Shown here in pieces: positions 37,101-46,629 of a stretch of 64,000 nt of DNA. Within the stretch, counting starts at the first letter, position 1. Each line of letters starts with the position of its first letter. Source of the stretch: Tubulanus polymorphus (lineage: Eukaryota; Nemertea; Palaeonemertea; Tubulaniformes; Tubulanidae); the NCBI RefSeq assembly GCF_964204645.1, contig NC_134036.1, positions 9,348,704-9,412,703 on the forward strand, in the 5' to 3' direction. The notes beneath the pieces were generated by a model, which saw nothing but the letters and a program-made list of their open reading frames with translations, was not told the DNA's origin and did not search any database. Both the position numbers and the translations under genes were made by a program.

Positions 37101-40100
37101 ATACCGGTAAATGTATAAACTGAGTTTATGGACATACAAATCTTATAGAGAAAAAGAGCAACATTTCTGAGGGGTGGATGCAAGCTGGATTTATATGTGC
37201 ATAATAAAAGGCATAATTCAACTACCCGCCCTTGGTTGTGTTCCAACCTAATGCTTCTAAGCCAATACTGTATCATTCACTTATACAAATTGGGTAATGA
37301 TAGTTTATGGTCGTTGGTGTATCAAAATGAATCATCTACCATCATAGGGCATACCTATAAGAAGCAAGTTGCATCTAACATAACCTATCTTATCTTCAAA
37401 GTCCAATGATATTTATTAACCGCAGAATTAACACATATTCCTGATAGACACCCTCAATTCAGATTCATGCACAGTTATCACACACAGTACATGAAGAAAA
37501 TCTCATGGCGCAAATGTAGCCTGTATACAGCAAGTTTTTATGTAAGCCATGAAATGCAAGGCAAATCTGAAATTTACATTTGAATATGATAGACTCATTT
37601 TGCTTTTATTCTCCATGCTTAAACCAAATTCCATCTACATAGGCCTAATGACAATCGCAAGCTTCAGCATGCTGGGTGTACTTTGCAAGTTTGACTAAAT
37701 CTAGAAAATTTTAATCCCAACAGGTTAACAAGCTTACCTGAGGCATTAAGTTCTTTTTTGTTAGAAGCCTATTTATATGTTGAATACAAAAATAATTTTC
37801 CAGAATGGCATAATGGAAGCAGTGAAGAAATCAGCAAATAAGCAAATGTAGCTCATTCATGCAGCACAGAAATACAATATGGTACCCAAATGCATCAGTA
37901 GAAACAAAGATACTACACGGCGTATCTATAGTACAATGATTAGTTGTAGAGGAACTTTTATCGTGATTAAGAAATTGATCAGTCGATGTTCTTAGGATCA
38001 GTACATACACACAGAGAAGGGTGAGGGGGTTTGAAAATTTGTATTAAAATGTCTATGGTTGTGTATGAGAGGGGGTTTGCATTTATAAACTGCTGTATGC
38101 ACCATACTCCATGTAGTATGATCATTGATGTTGGACCATCGTAACTCATAACCAAAGTTTAATTTTTTCAACACCAGCATAAATCATTTACTGATAATTC
38201 ATTAATAAAGACAAGCGTTACGAATCATAAACTGCTTTCTTCTCGGGACCCGCTGTCAAGGATAATTGGAGATATTGAGGTTATGTTCACGATACTTTTT
38301 TTTCAATTGACAACTTCAGTCGTCATTCTGATAAAAATTACAAGCTTTGAACTTAGGGCTAATTCTTTGATGCACAAATGCTTGCATTAGAGGTTGTTAC
38401 TATAAGGCACTAAAGCGTATACAAAAAGTATGGATGTATGGTGAAGGGGAGGGTAAGGTTCTAACTGAATGAGAGCTTCGCTGCAACAAAATTGGATGAA
38501 AATAAATCATCATAATTTACCTGTCTCCACCAATAATCAGTCACCCCGTAATCATACCGCAATTCTGTTTTGGGGGGTATGTCCTTAATAGCAAAAAATG
38601 CAATATGGGGCCTTCCTTCAGATATGACGGTTTTGGCTTTACAGTTTTCTTTGCCACCCCACCCATCATTGATGAGCCGTCCCAAACTACCATCATCAAT
38701 TGAGGCATCAATGCTGAAATGGTAAAAGTCATATTTAGAGTATTCAATTAGGCCTAATATACTTTAAGAAGATGGGTGGTATCAAATTATGATACAGGCC
38801 TACAGGTAACAGTTAGGCTTTGAATGACTTATTTTAGTTAAAGTGTAAACTAAGTAGCCTGATGGGCAATATCTGGTTAGAAAATCAATAGACCTACATA
38901 CCACAGAGAACTGAACTTTTTGTCTTGAAATTCAAAGACATATGTATCGTCATCCCCGATTTCCTTCACATCACGGAGTAGCCCACGATATTCCACCAAA
39001 AAATCCCCTCTACAAACTGCTTTCTTTGTGAATAATCCATATCCTTAATCAGAAAAAAGTATTATCTTTGATTAAAAACCATTCCTTCAGGTCCTACATT
39101 AAAACCTAGGGTCCAGGGACACCATGCCCAGATGAGAAAAGGTTTGAAATGCTCAACCATCTGGAAATGTTAATATTCAACGTCTGGTGAACTACAGAAA
39201 CCATGACATAAATTTTGCATTGATTGTTTATTTATGTCTTTACTATGTATTGTGGTAACAAAATATGCCAATGTATTAATAGGTATGATATGGAAATACT
39301 CAGTTTCTGCTATTAAGTCAAGGAAGCTACCGATATAGGTTTTTGAGGATTTCAGACTGAGATTTTTGAGCTATATGGGCACCAAAAAGGTCACAGGACG
39401 GACTTCTTGTGTCTGATCAACTCAATTGTTTTAATGCTGATGGGCCCCTGGGCATTAAAAATATTATTTGAAAGATCAAGATAATTGAAGCGTCTTAAAA
39501 GATTTCCCTTGAAAACATCAAAATCTGTAAAAATGCTGATTTCGGCAAACAGAAATCTGCCATCTTGATTCTGACAGGACCAGTCTTTGGGCTGTAGGTG
39601 TTTCAGGGTAATATATGTATAAACCAAACATCAATCCATGTGTTTTCTAAACTTCCCAAAATAACTGGATTCTGTCTACGGACTGACACAACAGATATTC
39701 TATAAAAAAGTGGATATCATACAGATGCAGCAGTAATTTAGTAAACTAGTGGTCCAGGGACACCACGCCCACTTGGGAAGTGGTTAGAAATGCTTAACAA
39801 ACGGAATATTCAACGCCCCCTGGTGAACATATTAAGAAAGCAATGACCTTACAACTCACCACAATCAATGATGGAACATGTCATGAGCTACAATTTTGTA
39901 ATTGATTGTGGTTACAAAATATCCTTAGAGACCAATACAATATGAAAATACTAATATAATATAATAAAAGTTATTTAGCTCTTCAATGCCCCTGGTGGCC
40001 TAGGGCCGATTCTTTTATGCAGTACGGATAATCCGGACGCTCCATTTCCATTCTTTTATTGATCAGGTGACTATTTCTGGAGAGTTCGGAGAGTCCATTC

Positions 40101-41333
40101 TCTCCAATCTGTCGACCGGTGTGATTGCGGAGAGACCACGTGACAAAATGGCGACGCATGAATTTTGCCTCCTAAAACTCAGAAAAGTTACGGAAGCCGC
40201 CATTTTGATTCTCAACAACTATTCCATTATGCACAAATCAGGATATTCAATCCGGAGAATACGGACTGCATAAAAGAATCGGCCCCATAATCATAGAATA
40301 TGTCACAAGATACAATTTTGCCATTCATTGTGGTTACCATACCAATGACCTTGAAACTCATACAAAATATCAATAGGTACCAATTCTGTAATTCTGTATG
40401 TAATTCTATATTCAACTCTCCCTGGTGGTGAGAACAAAAACCCGGGTAACCCCAATTCCACGTGAGGAGATGAATACTATGACAGCGATACTATAGGCCT
40501 ATATCAAATATCAAGACTATAAGTCAAAACTTGTCCATAGTTTCCTTCAAAAACCTTTTTCTGAGGACTGATGACACGAAGATGGTCACTGATTGCATCA
40601 CGCTTGACTGATCAAAGTATCTGTCTGATAGGCCTGTGTAAGAGCCCTTCTCATAGTATAACCAGATCTCGGAATTCAGGCCAAAAATGACCTTGGGCAT
40701 AAAAAAGGTCACATGATGGCCATGTTAAGTCTGATCTACACAATTTTTCTTATGCTGATGCACCGGGGATACAAACAGATGTGAATGATCAAGATAATTG
40801 ATCAAAGGGTTTCAAAATTTCCCTTAATAACATCAAAAATATGTAAAAAGTGCTGATTTTGCTGAACAACAATGGCAACCAGTCGGCCATCTTGATTCTG
40901 ATCAGGCCAGTTTTCGGGCAGAAGATGTATCTAGATACATGTAAAAACTAAAGATCAAGACAATCCATTGAAGCGACTTCAAAACTTCCCAAAAGAACTT
41001 GATTCCGTCTATGGACAAACGGACGACAGATGAAAAGTGAACGCAATAGTCCACTGGGACTTAAGTCCCAAGTGGGCTAAAGATTATGTTGTCCTCATTA
41101 TATATCAAAAACACTTCTCGGCCTATAGGCCTCATTAGGTTTAGGATAGGGTTGGGGTCTAGAAGGTCAGGAGGGTTAGGGTTTGATAGGGTTAAAACAT
41201 TCCATTTAGGTATAATTTAGCCTACCTATTTCGCTATTGACAACTTTTTTTTCGAATGCCTCTTCTGGATCTTTGCCAAATTTAATAAATTCAAGAGCCA
41301 CCTGACTTGGTGTCATGCGTCTCGGCATCTCAC
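25480..41333 (-). CDS. Composite gene: SET / tandem-exon repeat / OTU / Zn / YR-like / SANT-like
   Basis: Minus-strand exons: 41333-41226 (ATG 41328), 39043-38902, 38713-38521, 37768-37738, 36176-36105, sixteen 66-nt exons from 36010 to 33515, 33418-33359, 32519-32457, 32155-32102, 31644-31573, 30398-28189, 28101-27964, 27295-27166, 26277-26082, 25970-25833, 25688-25480 (TAA). Every junction joins in phase with GT/AG ends. Coding length is 4,866 nt (about 1,621 residues) if the 52-nt defective copy at 32596-32647 is skipped and the A-run at 29262-29273 is read as 11. The order is a KMT5A-like SET domain, a Ser/Asp/Cys repeat, an OTU-like domain, Cys/His motifs, a recombinase-like domain and a SANT-like tail. 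Such combinations suggest a transposon-derived or transposon-encoded protein acting on chromatin and DNA (inference). Introns carry many repeats. An extra 5' UTR exon is likely because an acceptor sits 5 nt before the ATG. Confidence 0.7.
26500..26905 (-). repeat. Intronic copies of the ~93-bp minisatellite
   Basis: About four diverged units with TGATGGGTTTTATATG, ATGTAGAATTGTGGGACATA and AAATCACTTCAT. These are the reverse complement of the array at 43.5-46.6 kb and lie in the intron between 26277 and 27166 of the composite gene. Confidence 0.75.
28189..30398 (-). CDS. Large exon: OTU-like domain, acidic linker, Zn-finger-like motifs, YR N-terminal half
   Basis: After a helical start comes an OTU-like cysteine protease core: DVSGDGNCLFNAVS (Asp and catalytic Cys) and, about 130 residues on, PGHWNPDHFAPLLP (catalytic His). 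A linker follows with basic (KKRKKRK) and acidic (DSEDDYIPDDD) runs, a CLYCKRVF...HLCSIH motif, a CEFCKGFF...H...C motif, and the helical N-terminal part of the recombinase-like domain ending FNRRRISEVEEM near the donor. The frame slips at a 12-base A-run (T-run 29262-29273 on +): upstream and downstream parts fit as one protein only if the run had 11 or 14 bases. Splice phases (in 1, out 2) independently require one base fewer than the 2,210 nt seen. OTU proteases remove ubiquitin; here the activity is inferred only. Confidence 0.75.
31573..32155 (-). CDS. Two acidic linker exons joining repeat array to OTU exon
   Basis: The exon 32155-32102 (54 nt) encodes FSDGEELLESSISQAII; the exon 31644-31573 (72 nt) encodes FLPHDYDSDEELPFFYE. 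Phases are 1 in, 1 out for both, matching the repeat exons upstream and the OTU exon downstream. The first is preceded by TTTTCTCTACTTTTAG and followed by GTACGT; the second by CTAAATAG-type acceptor and GTAAGT donor. They may be diverged relatives of the 66-nt repeat exon. Confidence 0.6.
32457..33418 (-). CDS. Divergent relatives of the tandem exon, one of them defective
   Basis: The exon 33418-33359 (60 nt: DISLIRECSGEKK then ISEFTVSG) and the exon 32519-32457 (63 nt: DDALTCGPSGDVD then SESTCSG) keep phase 1/1 and the start/end motifs of the array unit. Between them, 32647-32596 keeps both splice sites but is 52 nt, having lost about 14 nt relative to the array unit; including it would shift the frame. 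It is thus a dying copy that must be skipped. The spacer between 32.8 and 33.3 kb is minisatellite. Confidence 0.65.
32830..33290 (-). repeat. Intronic copies of the ~93-bp minisatellite
   Basis: About five units with GGGTTTTATATGCCACCTAA, TGAATGTAGAATTGTAGGAC and AGTAAAATCACTTCAT. Same family and orientation as 26.5-26.9 kb, inverted relative to 43.5-46.6 kb. It sits in an intron of the composite gene, beside the decayed repeat exons. Confidence 0.85.
33515..36010 (-). CDS. Array of 16 near-identical 66-nt exons at 162-bp period
   Basis: On the minus strand each unit has an acceptor (TTTGATTTTCTAG), a 66-nt exon and a donor (GTAAGTTTAC), with 96 nt of intron. Exon 3' ends fall at 33515, 33677, 33839, 34001, 34163, 34325, 34487, 34649, 34811, 34973, 35135, 35297, 35459, 35621, 35783 and 35945, exactly 162 bp apart. 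Each exon starts and ends in phase 1, so any number can be included without changing frame. Each encodes 22 residues: DNVLTSKCSS, a DDSKQ-like centre, and SEFTCSG across the junction. Units 2, 6 and 9 read DNELTSK. Intron variants (ATTCAAGCTAAAACG) follow the same units, showing higher-order repeat blocks. Total 352 residues if all are used. The Ser/Asp/Glu/Cys-rich repeat is likely disordered (inference). Confidence 0.85.
36105..36176 (-). CDS. First, divergent repeat-type exon (72 nt)
   Basis: It starts like the array unit (DNVLTSKS) but has a basic centre (FRQHKSGEKKNH) and ends DSCSG. Splice sites are TTTTCAAG and GTAAGTAAAC; phase is 1/1. Its end is 160 bp from the first canonical unit, so it is part of the same periodic series. 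It contains a 10-A run. Confidence 0.7.
36177..37737. other. Intron of the composite gene, no element resolved
   Basis: I see no coding or structured content apart from short AT repeats near 36990-37035. Open frames are short and unsupported. Confidence 0.4.
37738..37768 (-). CDS. 31-nt micro-exon linking SET domain to repeat array
   Basis: The minus strand shows acceptor TATAAATAG, then GCTTCTAACAAAAAAGAAC and on to CCTCAG, then donor GTAAGC. It encodes ASNKKELNAS. Entry phase 0 matches the SET exon end; exit phase 1 matches the repeat exons. It is the only exon I found that resolves the phase change, which supports one continuous gene. A second acceptor could exist, so this is moderately certain. 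Confidence 0.55.
38521..41333 (-). CDS. KMT5A-like SET domain (first three coding exons)
   Basis: The exon 41333-41226 starts MPRRMTPSQVALEFIKFG. The exon 39043-38902 encodes GYGLFTKKAVCRGDFLVEYR. The exon 38713-38521 encodes CIDAS, LGRLINDGWGGKENC and LRYDYG. These are the SET N-terminal G-x-G-F strand, the substrate-channel region with TYVFEF, the pseudoknot RxIN...NC and the ELxYDYG-type motif. Together about 150 residues, the size of a minimal SET domain, with no visible pre-SET Zn cluster. SET proteins transfer methyl groups to lysine using S-adenosylmethionine; KMT5A is the histone H4 K20 monomethylase. The canonical NH in the pseudoknot is ND here, so activity is uncertain. Phases join perfectly (G|GA and TG|C). 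Confidence 0.75.
39106..39690 (-). mobile_element. Helentron/HINE-like element, family 1, 5'-truncated
   Basis: The 3' end (CTAG at 39106-39109, then GGTCCAGGGACACCATGCCC on +) matches the family. It contains ATTTTGTTACCA-type and GACGCTTCAAT-type words in reverse and stops at a GTCTACGGAC word without the 5' hairpin. It lies in the first intron of the composite gene. Confidence 0.6.
39746..41080 (-). mobile_element. Helentron/HINE-like element, family 1, both ends present, with nested MITE
   Basis: On the minus strand it begins TTAGCCCACTTGGGACTTAA (41080) and ends GTCCCTGGACCACTAG (39746). It is interrupted by the inverted-repeat element at 40003-40285. The 5' hairpin, the TCGTCCG/GTCCGT-type region, the mid-element GACGCTTCAAT-type words and the ACC-rich tandem portion all follow the order of the copy at 14402. 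Confidence 0.65.
40003..40285. mobile_element. 283-bp MITE with ~35-bp terminal inverted repeats
   Basis: It begins GGGCCGATTCTTTTATGCAG at 40003 and ends CTGCATAAAAGAATCGGCCC at 40285; inside these, TCCGGA and CGGA words continue the match to about 35 bp. It is nested in a Helentron-like element. I see no clear target duplication, so the class is open. Confidence 0.8.
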
Positions 41334-42083
41334 CTGAAAAATACAACCAAGAATAAGGTGCTATGATAATGGGCAGGCTTATTTGTATCTTTGCCCTATT
41401 AACCGAGATATTAATACTGCAAATTGGGCAGAACACAAATCCTCACCTTGAAACATAAAAAAAATAAAAAAGAATTAAGCGATTGATTTTTGCAAAAAAA
41501 AAACCATTTAGACCAACGGCCACGTCACTGCATATCATATCAATAGCAGTAGCACTTGATATAAATTACAAAAATTGGCTGTCAAAAATATACAATAAAG
41601 AAAAAATTCATTGTGCAACACCGGTGCTTAGTTCCAAGCTTCAAGGCCTAAATATGCTAGAATTCTGTATCTACTACTAGGGGGCCTAAATAAGTGAAAC
41701 TAATTAGTAAGCAGGCATGGCTATAGGCCGGTCCATGTCCTACAATGAACCTGTAACAATGACAGGTTGGTACCGGTATTTGGATTATAATCTAGGCTGA
41801 TTCAGCAGGTTAGCTGTAGCCTACTGTGCAGTGGTAAAAGTATCAGCCTGTAGCGCGGAATATCAGTCAGCACATCAGGTTTGGTTTCTATGATGATCGG
41901 ACTGTTTTACAAACCACGACAATTCCTATACCGGTAGGTATTTGTAGGCCTATTTGTATATACTCTAGGGCCTCTCTAAGTTCTGGATATTATCAACGTT
42001 AGCAGTAAAAGTACAAATTACAAGCCTATCTGAGATGACTCGGTCAAGACTAGAGATAGGGCCTAATACTACTAGTAAGGTCA

Positions 42084-42585
42084 GATGTAGTCTAGTACCT
42101 AGCCGTTGTTTTCCAAACAGGTTGTAGGTAGGGAACCGTAACAACAACTGTTGAACAGCAGTTGTTACAGTCTGTTCAGACTAGTACTAGGTCAGATGGT
42201 ATTCAGGCCATCAGGGATTAGCTGGGAGGAGGCCTTTATTTTATTAGATAATAGCTTACCACCAACCGATTACTAAATACTAACAAGGACAGGTTACTCA
42301 CATCCAATGTGCTAGTGCTGGTGTACTATAGGCCTATAAGTATAGTTGAATGTGTGTGTAAATGAATTTAGCGTTTTCTGCAATCCTGATTAGAAATGCG
42401 GTACAATGTATGTCAATATAAGAAATTTTGTAGCCAGAATTTTAATGAAACGGGCGTAAATGTAGTAATGAAAATATTGCACGTCCACCGGTTGTTTACA
42501 ACGCAGCAACGACCTTCAACGTAGTCTGAATACCGGTCGTTGTTACCGGTTCCCTAGAACGACGGCTAGGTACTAGACTACCTTC
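42084..42585. repeat. Inverted repeat upstream of the composite gene
   Basis: GTAGTCTAGTACCTAGCCGT at about 42086 is the reverse complement of ACGGCTAGGTACTAGACTAC ending at about 42581; the arms also share the GGGAACCG and GTAACAAC words. Arms are about 45-55 bp with about 400 bp between. No coding capacity. Confidence 0.65.
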
Positions 42586-42689
42586 AACGCAGCAACGAAC
42601 TAACCGGTAGCCCTAAATACCGAACAAAACCGTTAAATACCGACTTTATGTCACTAATCAATTTTAGATGCGGGCATAAGGCTAATTTA

Positions 42690-43215
42690 TTTTCGTGTGA
42701 AATCGATCTTTTTGGGATATTTCGCTTAACTTTTTGAACACATACCCTAAATTGGTCTTAACGACCAGTGTACGGTAACTGTGCAGCCTGAATAAATCCT
42801 CGTTTTATAGCCATTTTAGACTGTATTGAATTATTGCCAAAGGGTTTTCATTTTCTCGTGTCGAAAACAGAAAAGATCAGCCATTTTTTGAAATTCTAAG
42901 ATGTTTCTTGTGTTTCCGTGCCTACGAACCATGATTTTCTTTGAATAATTTGCAAACATTTTCAAATGGCAAGGGCCTAGGCATAGAAAAATATTGTTAA
43001 AATTGATTTACGTAACGGTAGTTCATTAAATGGGGTCTATTTTCTCTAATTGAAATGAGTTAAAGAAGACTTTTTTTTAGTAATCCTCCAATGCAAAACA
43101 GTTTAAAATGGATAAAACGATGATTTACTTACAGTTTCACTGGTCGTATTAAGACCTAATTGAGGTACCCGGTATGTGTTGAAAAGTTTAGTTTATAGGG
43201 AACTCAAAAAATCGA
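42690..43215. repeat. Long foldback element with ~120-bp diverged arms
   Basis: Left-arm words in order are GAAATCGATCTTTTT, AACTTTTTGAACACATACC, TTGGTCTTAACGACCAGTG and CGTTTTATAGCCATTTTAGA. Their reverse complements appear in the opposite order at about 43090-43215. A third, direct-orientation fragment lies at about 43340-43430 (AACTGTGCAG, CACTGTATTGAAGGATTG). Confidence 0.6.
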
Positions 43216-43529
43216 TGTCAGACCAAAAAAAAATTAGAATTTAGGAACGGACATGCAGATATGTCAGGCATACACTGCTAGTCTATTCACTTTTGTGTTT
43301 CATCAGTTTTCTCGAGATAATTTGTAACTTTTGTGAGCAAATACTTCAAACTAATGCCATTCAAGCCAGAACTGTGCAGTCGGACATCGTTTTTGTATCC
43401 ATCTTAAACACTGTATTGAAGGATTGTTAAAAAGTCTTCTTAAACTTATTTATGACAGAGAAAAGAGACTTCACGAATCGCACCGGTTCTTGAAAGATCA
43501 TAATTACATCAGGGCAATATCTAATCTTG

Positions 43530-46500
43530 CATTGATTGTACTAGTCATGTCCTACAATTCTACATTCAGTTATGTGGCATATAAAACCCATCATATCTGG
43601 ACACTACCTAATCATAAAATGATTTTACTATTTATGTCTATTACTACATATGTCCTACAATTCTATATATACAATTCTATATCGCTGGCATATAAAACCC
43701 TTCATATTGGCACATTTCGTAATGATGAAGTGATTTTACTATTTTTATATGTCCTACAAATCTATAATTAGTTAGGCAGCATAGAAAACTCGACTCGTAA
43801 GAAACTACCTACGGTAATCATAAAGCATTTTACTATTTATATATGTCTTACAATACTGCATCAGCTAAGTGCAGTACAAATTTATATTCAGTTAGGTGGC
43901 ATATAAAACTATCATATCAGGGCGCTATTTGTGGATGTCTTACAATTCTACATTCAGTTGCGTGGCATATAAACCCACGGCATCAGGACACTGCCTGATA
44001 ATTTTACTATTCGTATATTTCCTACAAATCTACATACATTTTAAGTGGCGTATAAAACCATTCATATTAGGACAATGGACACTCTCTAATTATGAAGTGA
44101 TTTTACTATTTATATATGTCCTACAATTCTACCTTCAGTTAAGTGGCATATAAAACCCTTTATATTGGGACACTCTCTAATGATGAAGTGATTTTACTAT
44201 TTATATATGTCCTACAATTCTACCTTCAGTTAAGTGGAATATAAAACCCTTTATATTGGGACACTCTCTAATGATGAAGTGATTTTACTATTTATATATG
44301 TCCTACAATTCTACCTTCAGTTAAGTGGAATATAAAACCCTTTATATTGGGACACTCTCTAATTATGAAGTGATTTTACTATTCATATATGTCCTACAAT
44401 TCTACATTCAGTTAAGTGGCATATAAAACCCTTTATATTGGGACACTCTCTAATGATGAAGTGATTTTACTATTTATATATGTCCTACAATTCTACATTC
44501 AGTTAAGTGGAATATAAAACCCTTTATATTGGGACACTCTCTAATGATGAAGTGATTTTACTATTTATATATGTCCTACAATTCTACCTTCAGTTAAGTG
44601 GCATATAAAGCCCTTTATATTGGGACACTCTCTAATGATGAAGTGATTTTACTATTTATATATGTCCTACAATTCTACCTTCAGTTAAGTGGAATATAAA
44701 ACCCTTTATATTGGGACACTCTCTAATGATGAAGTGATTTTACTATTTATATATGTCCTACAATTCTACCTTCAGTTAAGTGGAATATAAAACCCTTTAT
44801 ATTGGGACACTCTAATTATGAAGTGATTTTACTATTTATGTATGCCCTACAATTCTTTAATCAGTTTCGCAACATATAGAACTCATCATCAAATTTATAT
44901 TCATTTAGGGGGTATTTAAAACTATTCATGTCAGGACACTACCGAATCCTGAAATGATTTTACTATTTGTGTAGGTCCTACAATTGTACATGATCAGTTG
45001 CGTGGCATATAAAACCTACGGCATCAGGACACTGCCTAATGATTTTACTATTCGTACATGTCCTACAAATCTACATACATTTTAAGTGGCGTATAAAACC
45101 ATCCATATTAGGACAATGGATAATCATGCCATTATTTTACTATTTGATTATGTCCTGCAATTCTACATCCAATTAAGTGGCACATATATCGGGACACTGC
45201 CTAATCGTGAAGTGATTTCACTATTTATATATGTCTTACAATTCTACATCCAGTTAAATGTCATATGAAAAAAATCGTTCATACCTATTGGGACACTCTC
45301 TAATTATGAAGTGATTTTACTATTCGTATATGTCCTACAATTCTACATACATTTAAGTTGCGTATAAAACCATTAGTGTCAGGACACTAGATAATCATGG
45401 CGTTATTTCACTATTTAAATATGCCCTGCAATTCTACATTCAAGTAAGTGGCATATAAAAACATTAAAATCCGGACACTACCCAATCATGCAGTAATATT
45501 ATTTATCAAAAATCCATAGGAGCAAAAACAATACAAATCTCATTTTCTAATGAGTAATATATATTTATTATAGTAAACGTTTTCGGGAGTTACATTATCC
45601 CCTCTTCAGGCATAGCGCGCAAGTGATTAAATTTTCATATAATACGTTTTTAGATAATTAACTACTAGTCAAATATATTCACTCAGTAATTTAGATTGTG
45701 TATAATTAATTATCTTTATATTGTAATCATCTTGTCACTCAGTTAATTGAAATTGTTTGTAATTAGCTTCGTCCTATTCTATATAAATACCAGTATGATA
45801 TGAACATTTAATCACTTGCGCGCTATGCCTGAAGAGGGGATAATGTTACTCCGGAAAACGTTCGCTACAATAAATATATATTACTCATTACAAAATGCGA
45901 TTTGTATGGTTTTTGCTCCTATGGATTTTTAATTATCTTGACCCTCTACCTAAGAACTAATATTATTTATATATGTCCTGTAATTCTACATTACGCTGCG
46001 TGGCATACAAAAGCATATCAGGACACTGCCTAATCATGAAATGATTTTACTATTCATATATGTCCTACAAATTTACATACATTTAAGTGGCGTATAAAAA
46101 CCCTTCGTATCAGCCCACTAGATAATCGCGACGTTATTTTACTATTCATTATGTCCCGCAATTCTACATTCAGTAAAGTGGCATATAAAACCCACCATAT
46201 CTGGACACTCCCTAATGATGAAGTGATTTTACTATTTATATATGTCCTACAATTCTACATGCAGTAAAATAGCATATAAAACCCATCATATCACACACTA
46301 CCTAATTATGAAGTGATTTTACTAATTGTATCTACACATCTACATTCAGTTTATTGGCATATAAAACTATTCATATCTGGACACTACCTAATCATAGAGT
46401 TATTATAATATTCATATTACACACTACCTAATTATGAAGTGATTTTACTAATTGTATCTACACATCTACATTCAGTTTATTGGCATATAAAACTATTCAT

Positions 46501-46625
46501 ATCTGGACACTACCTAGTCACAGAGTTATTATAATATTCATGTCCCCCAATTATGCATTCATTTAAGTGGCATATAAAATCAATTATATCAAGACACTAC
46601 GTAATCATGACGTGATTTTACTACA
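43530..46625 (+). repeat. Array of ~93-bp minisatellite units
   Basis: About thirty units carry TATGTCCTACAATTCTACAT, GTTAAGTGGCATATAAAACC, TTGGGACACTCTCTAATG and AAGTGATTTTACTATTTATA. The core 44100-44830 is nearly homogeneous and the edges are diverged, as expected for unequal exchange. Reverse-orientation units occur in two introns of the composite gene. Open frames inside are accidental. Confidence 0.85.
45507..45957. mobile_element. Inverted-repeat insertion with 13-bp target duplication
   Basis: TAATATTATTTAT flanks it at 45494-45506 and again at 45958-45970, and the flanks together rebuild a minisatellite unit. Arms of about 125 bp begin AAAAATCCATAGGAGCAAAA and end TTTTTGCTCCTATGGATTTT, containing CCTGAAGAGGGGATAAT and its complement. 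A tail of about 26 nt follows the right arm. The long variable-type duplication suggests retroposition rather than a cut-and-paste transposase. Confidence 0.75.
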
Positions 46626-46629
46626 GTCA

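Noticed and set aside
43424-45268. Several plus-strand frames with IKPFILG/YVLQFY-like repeats
   Set aside because: They are translations of the 93-bp minisatellite and shift with its indels.
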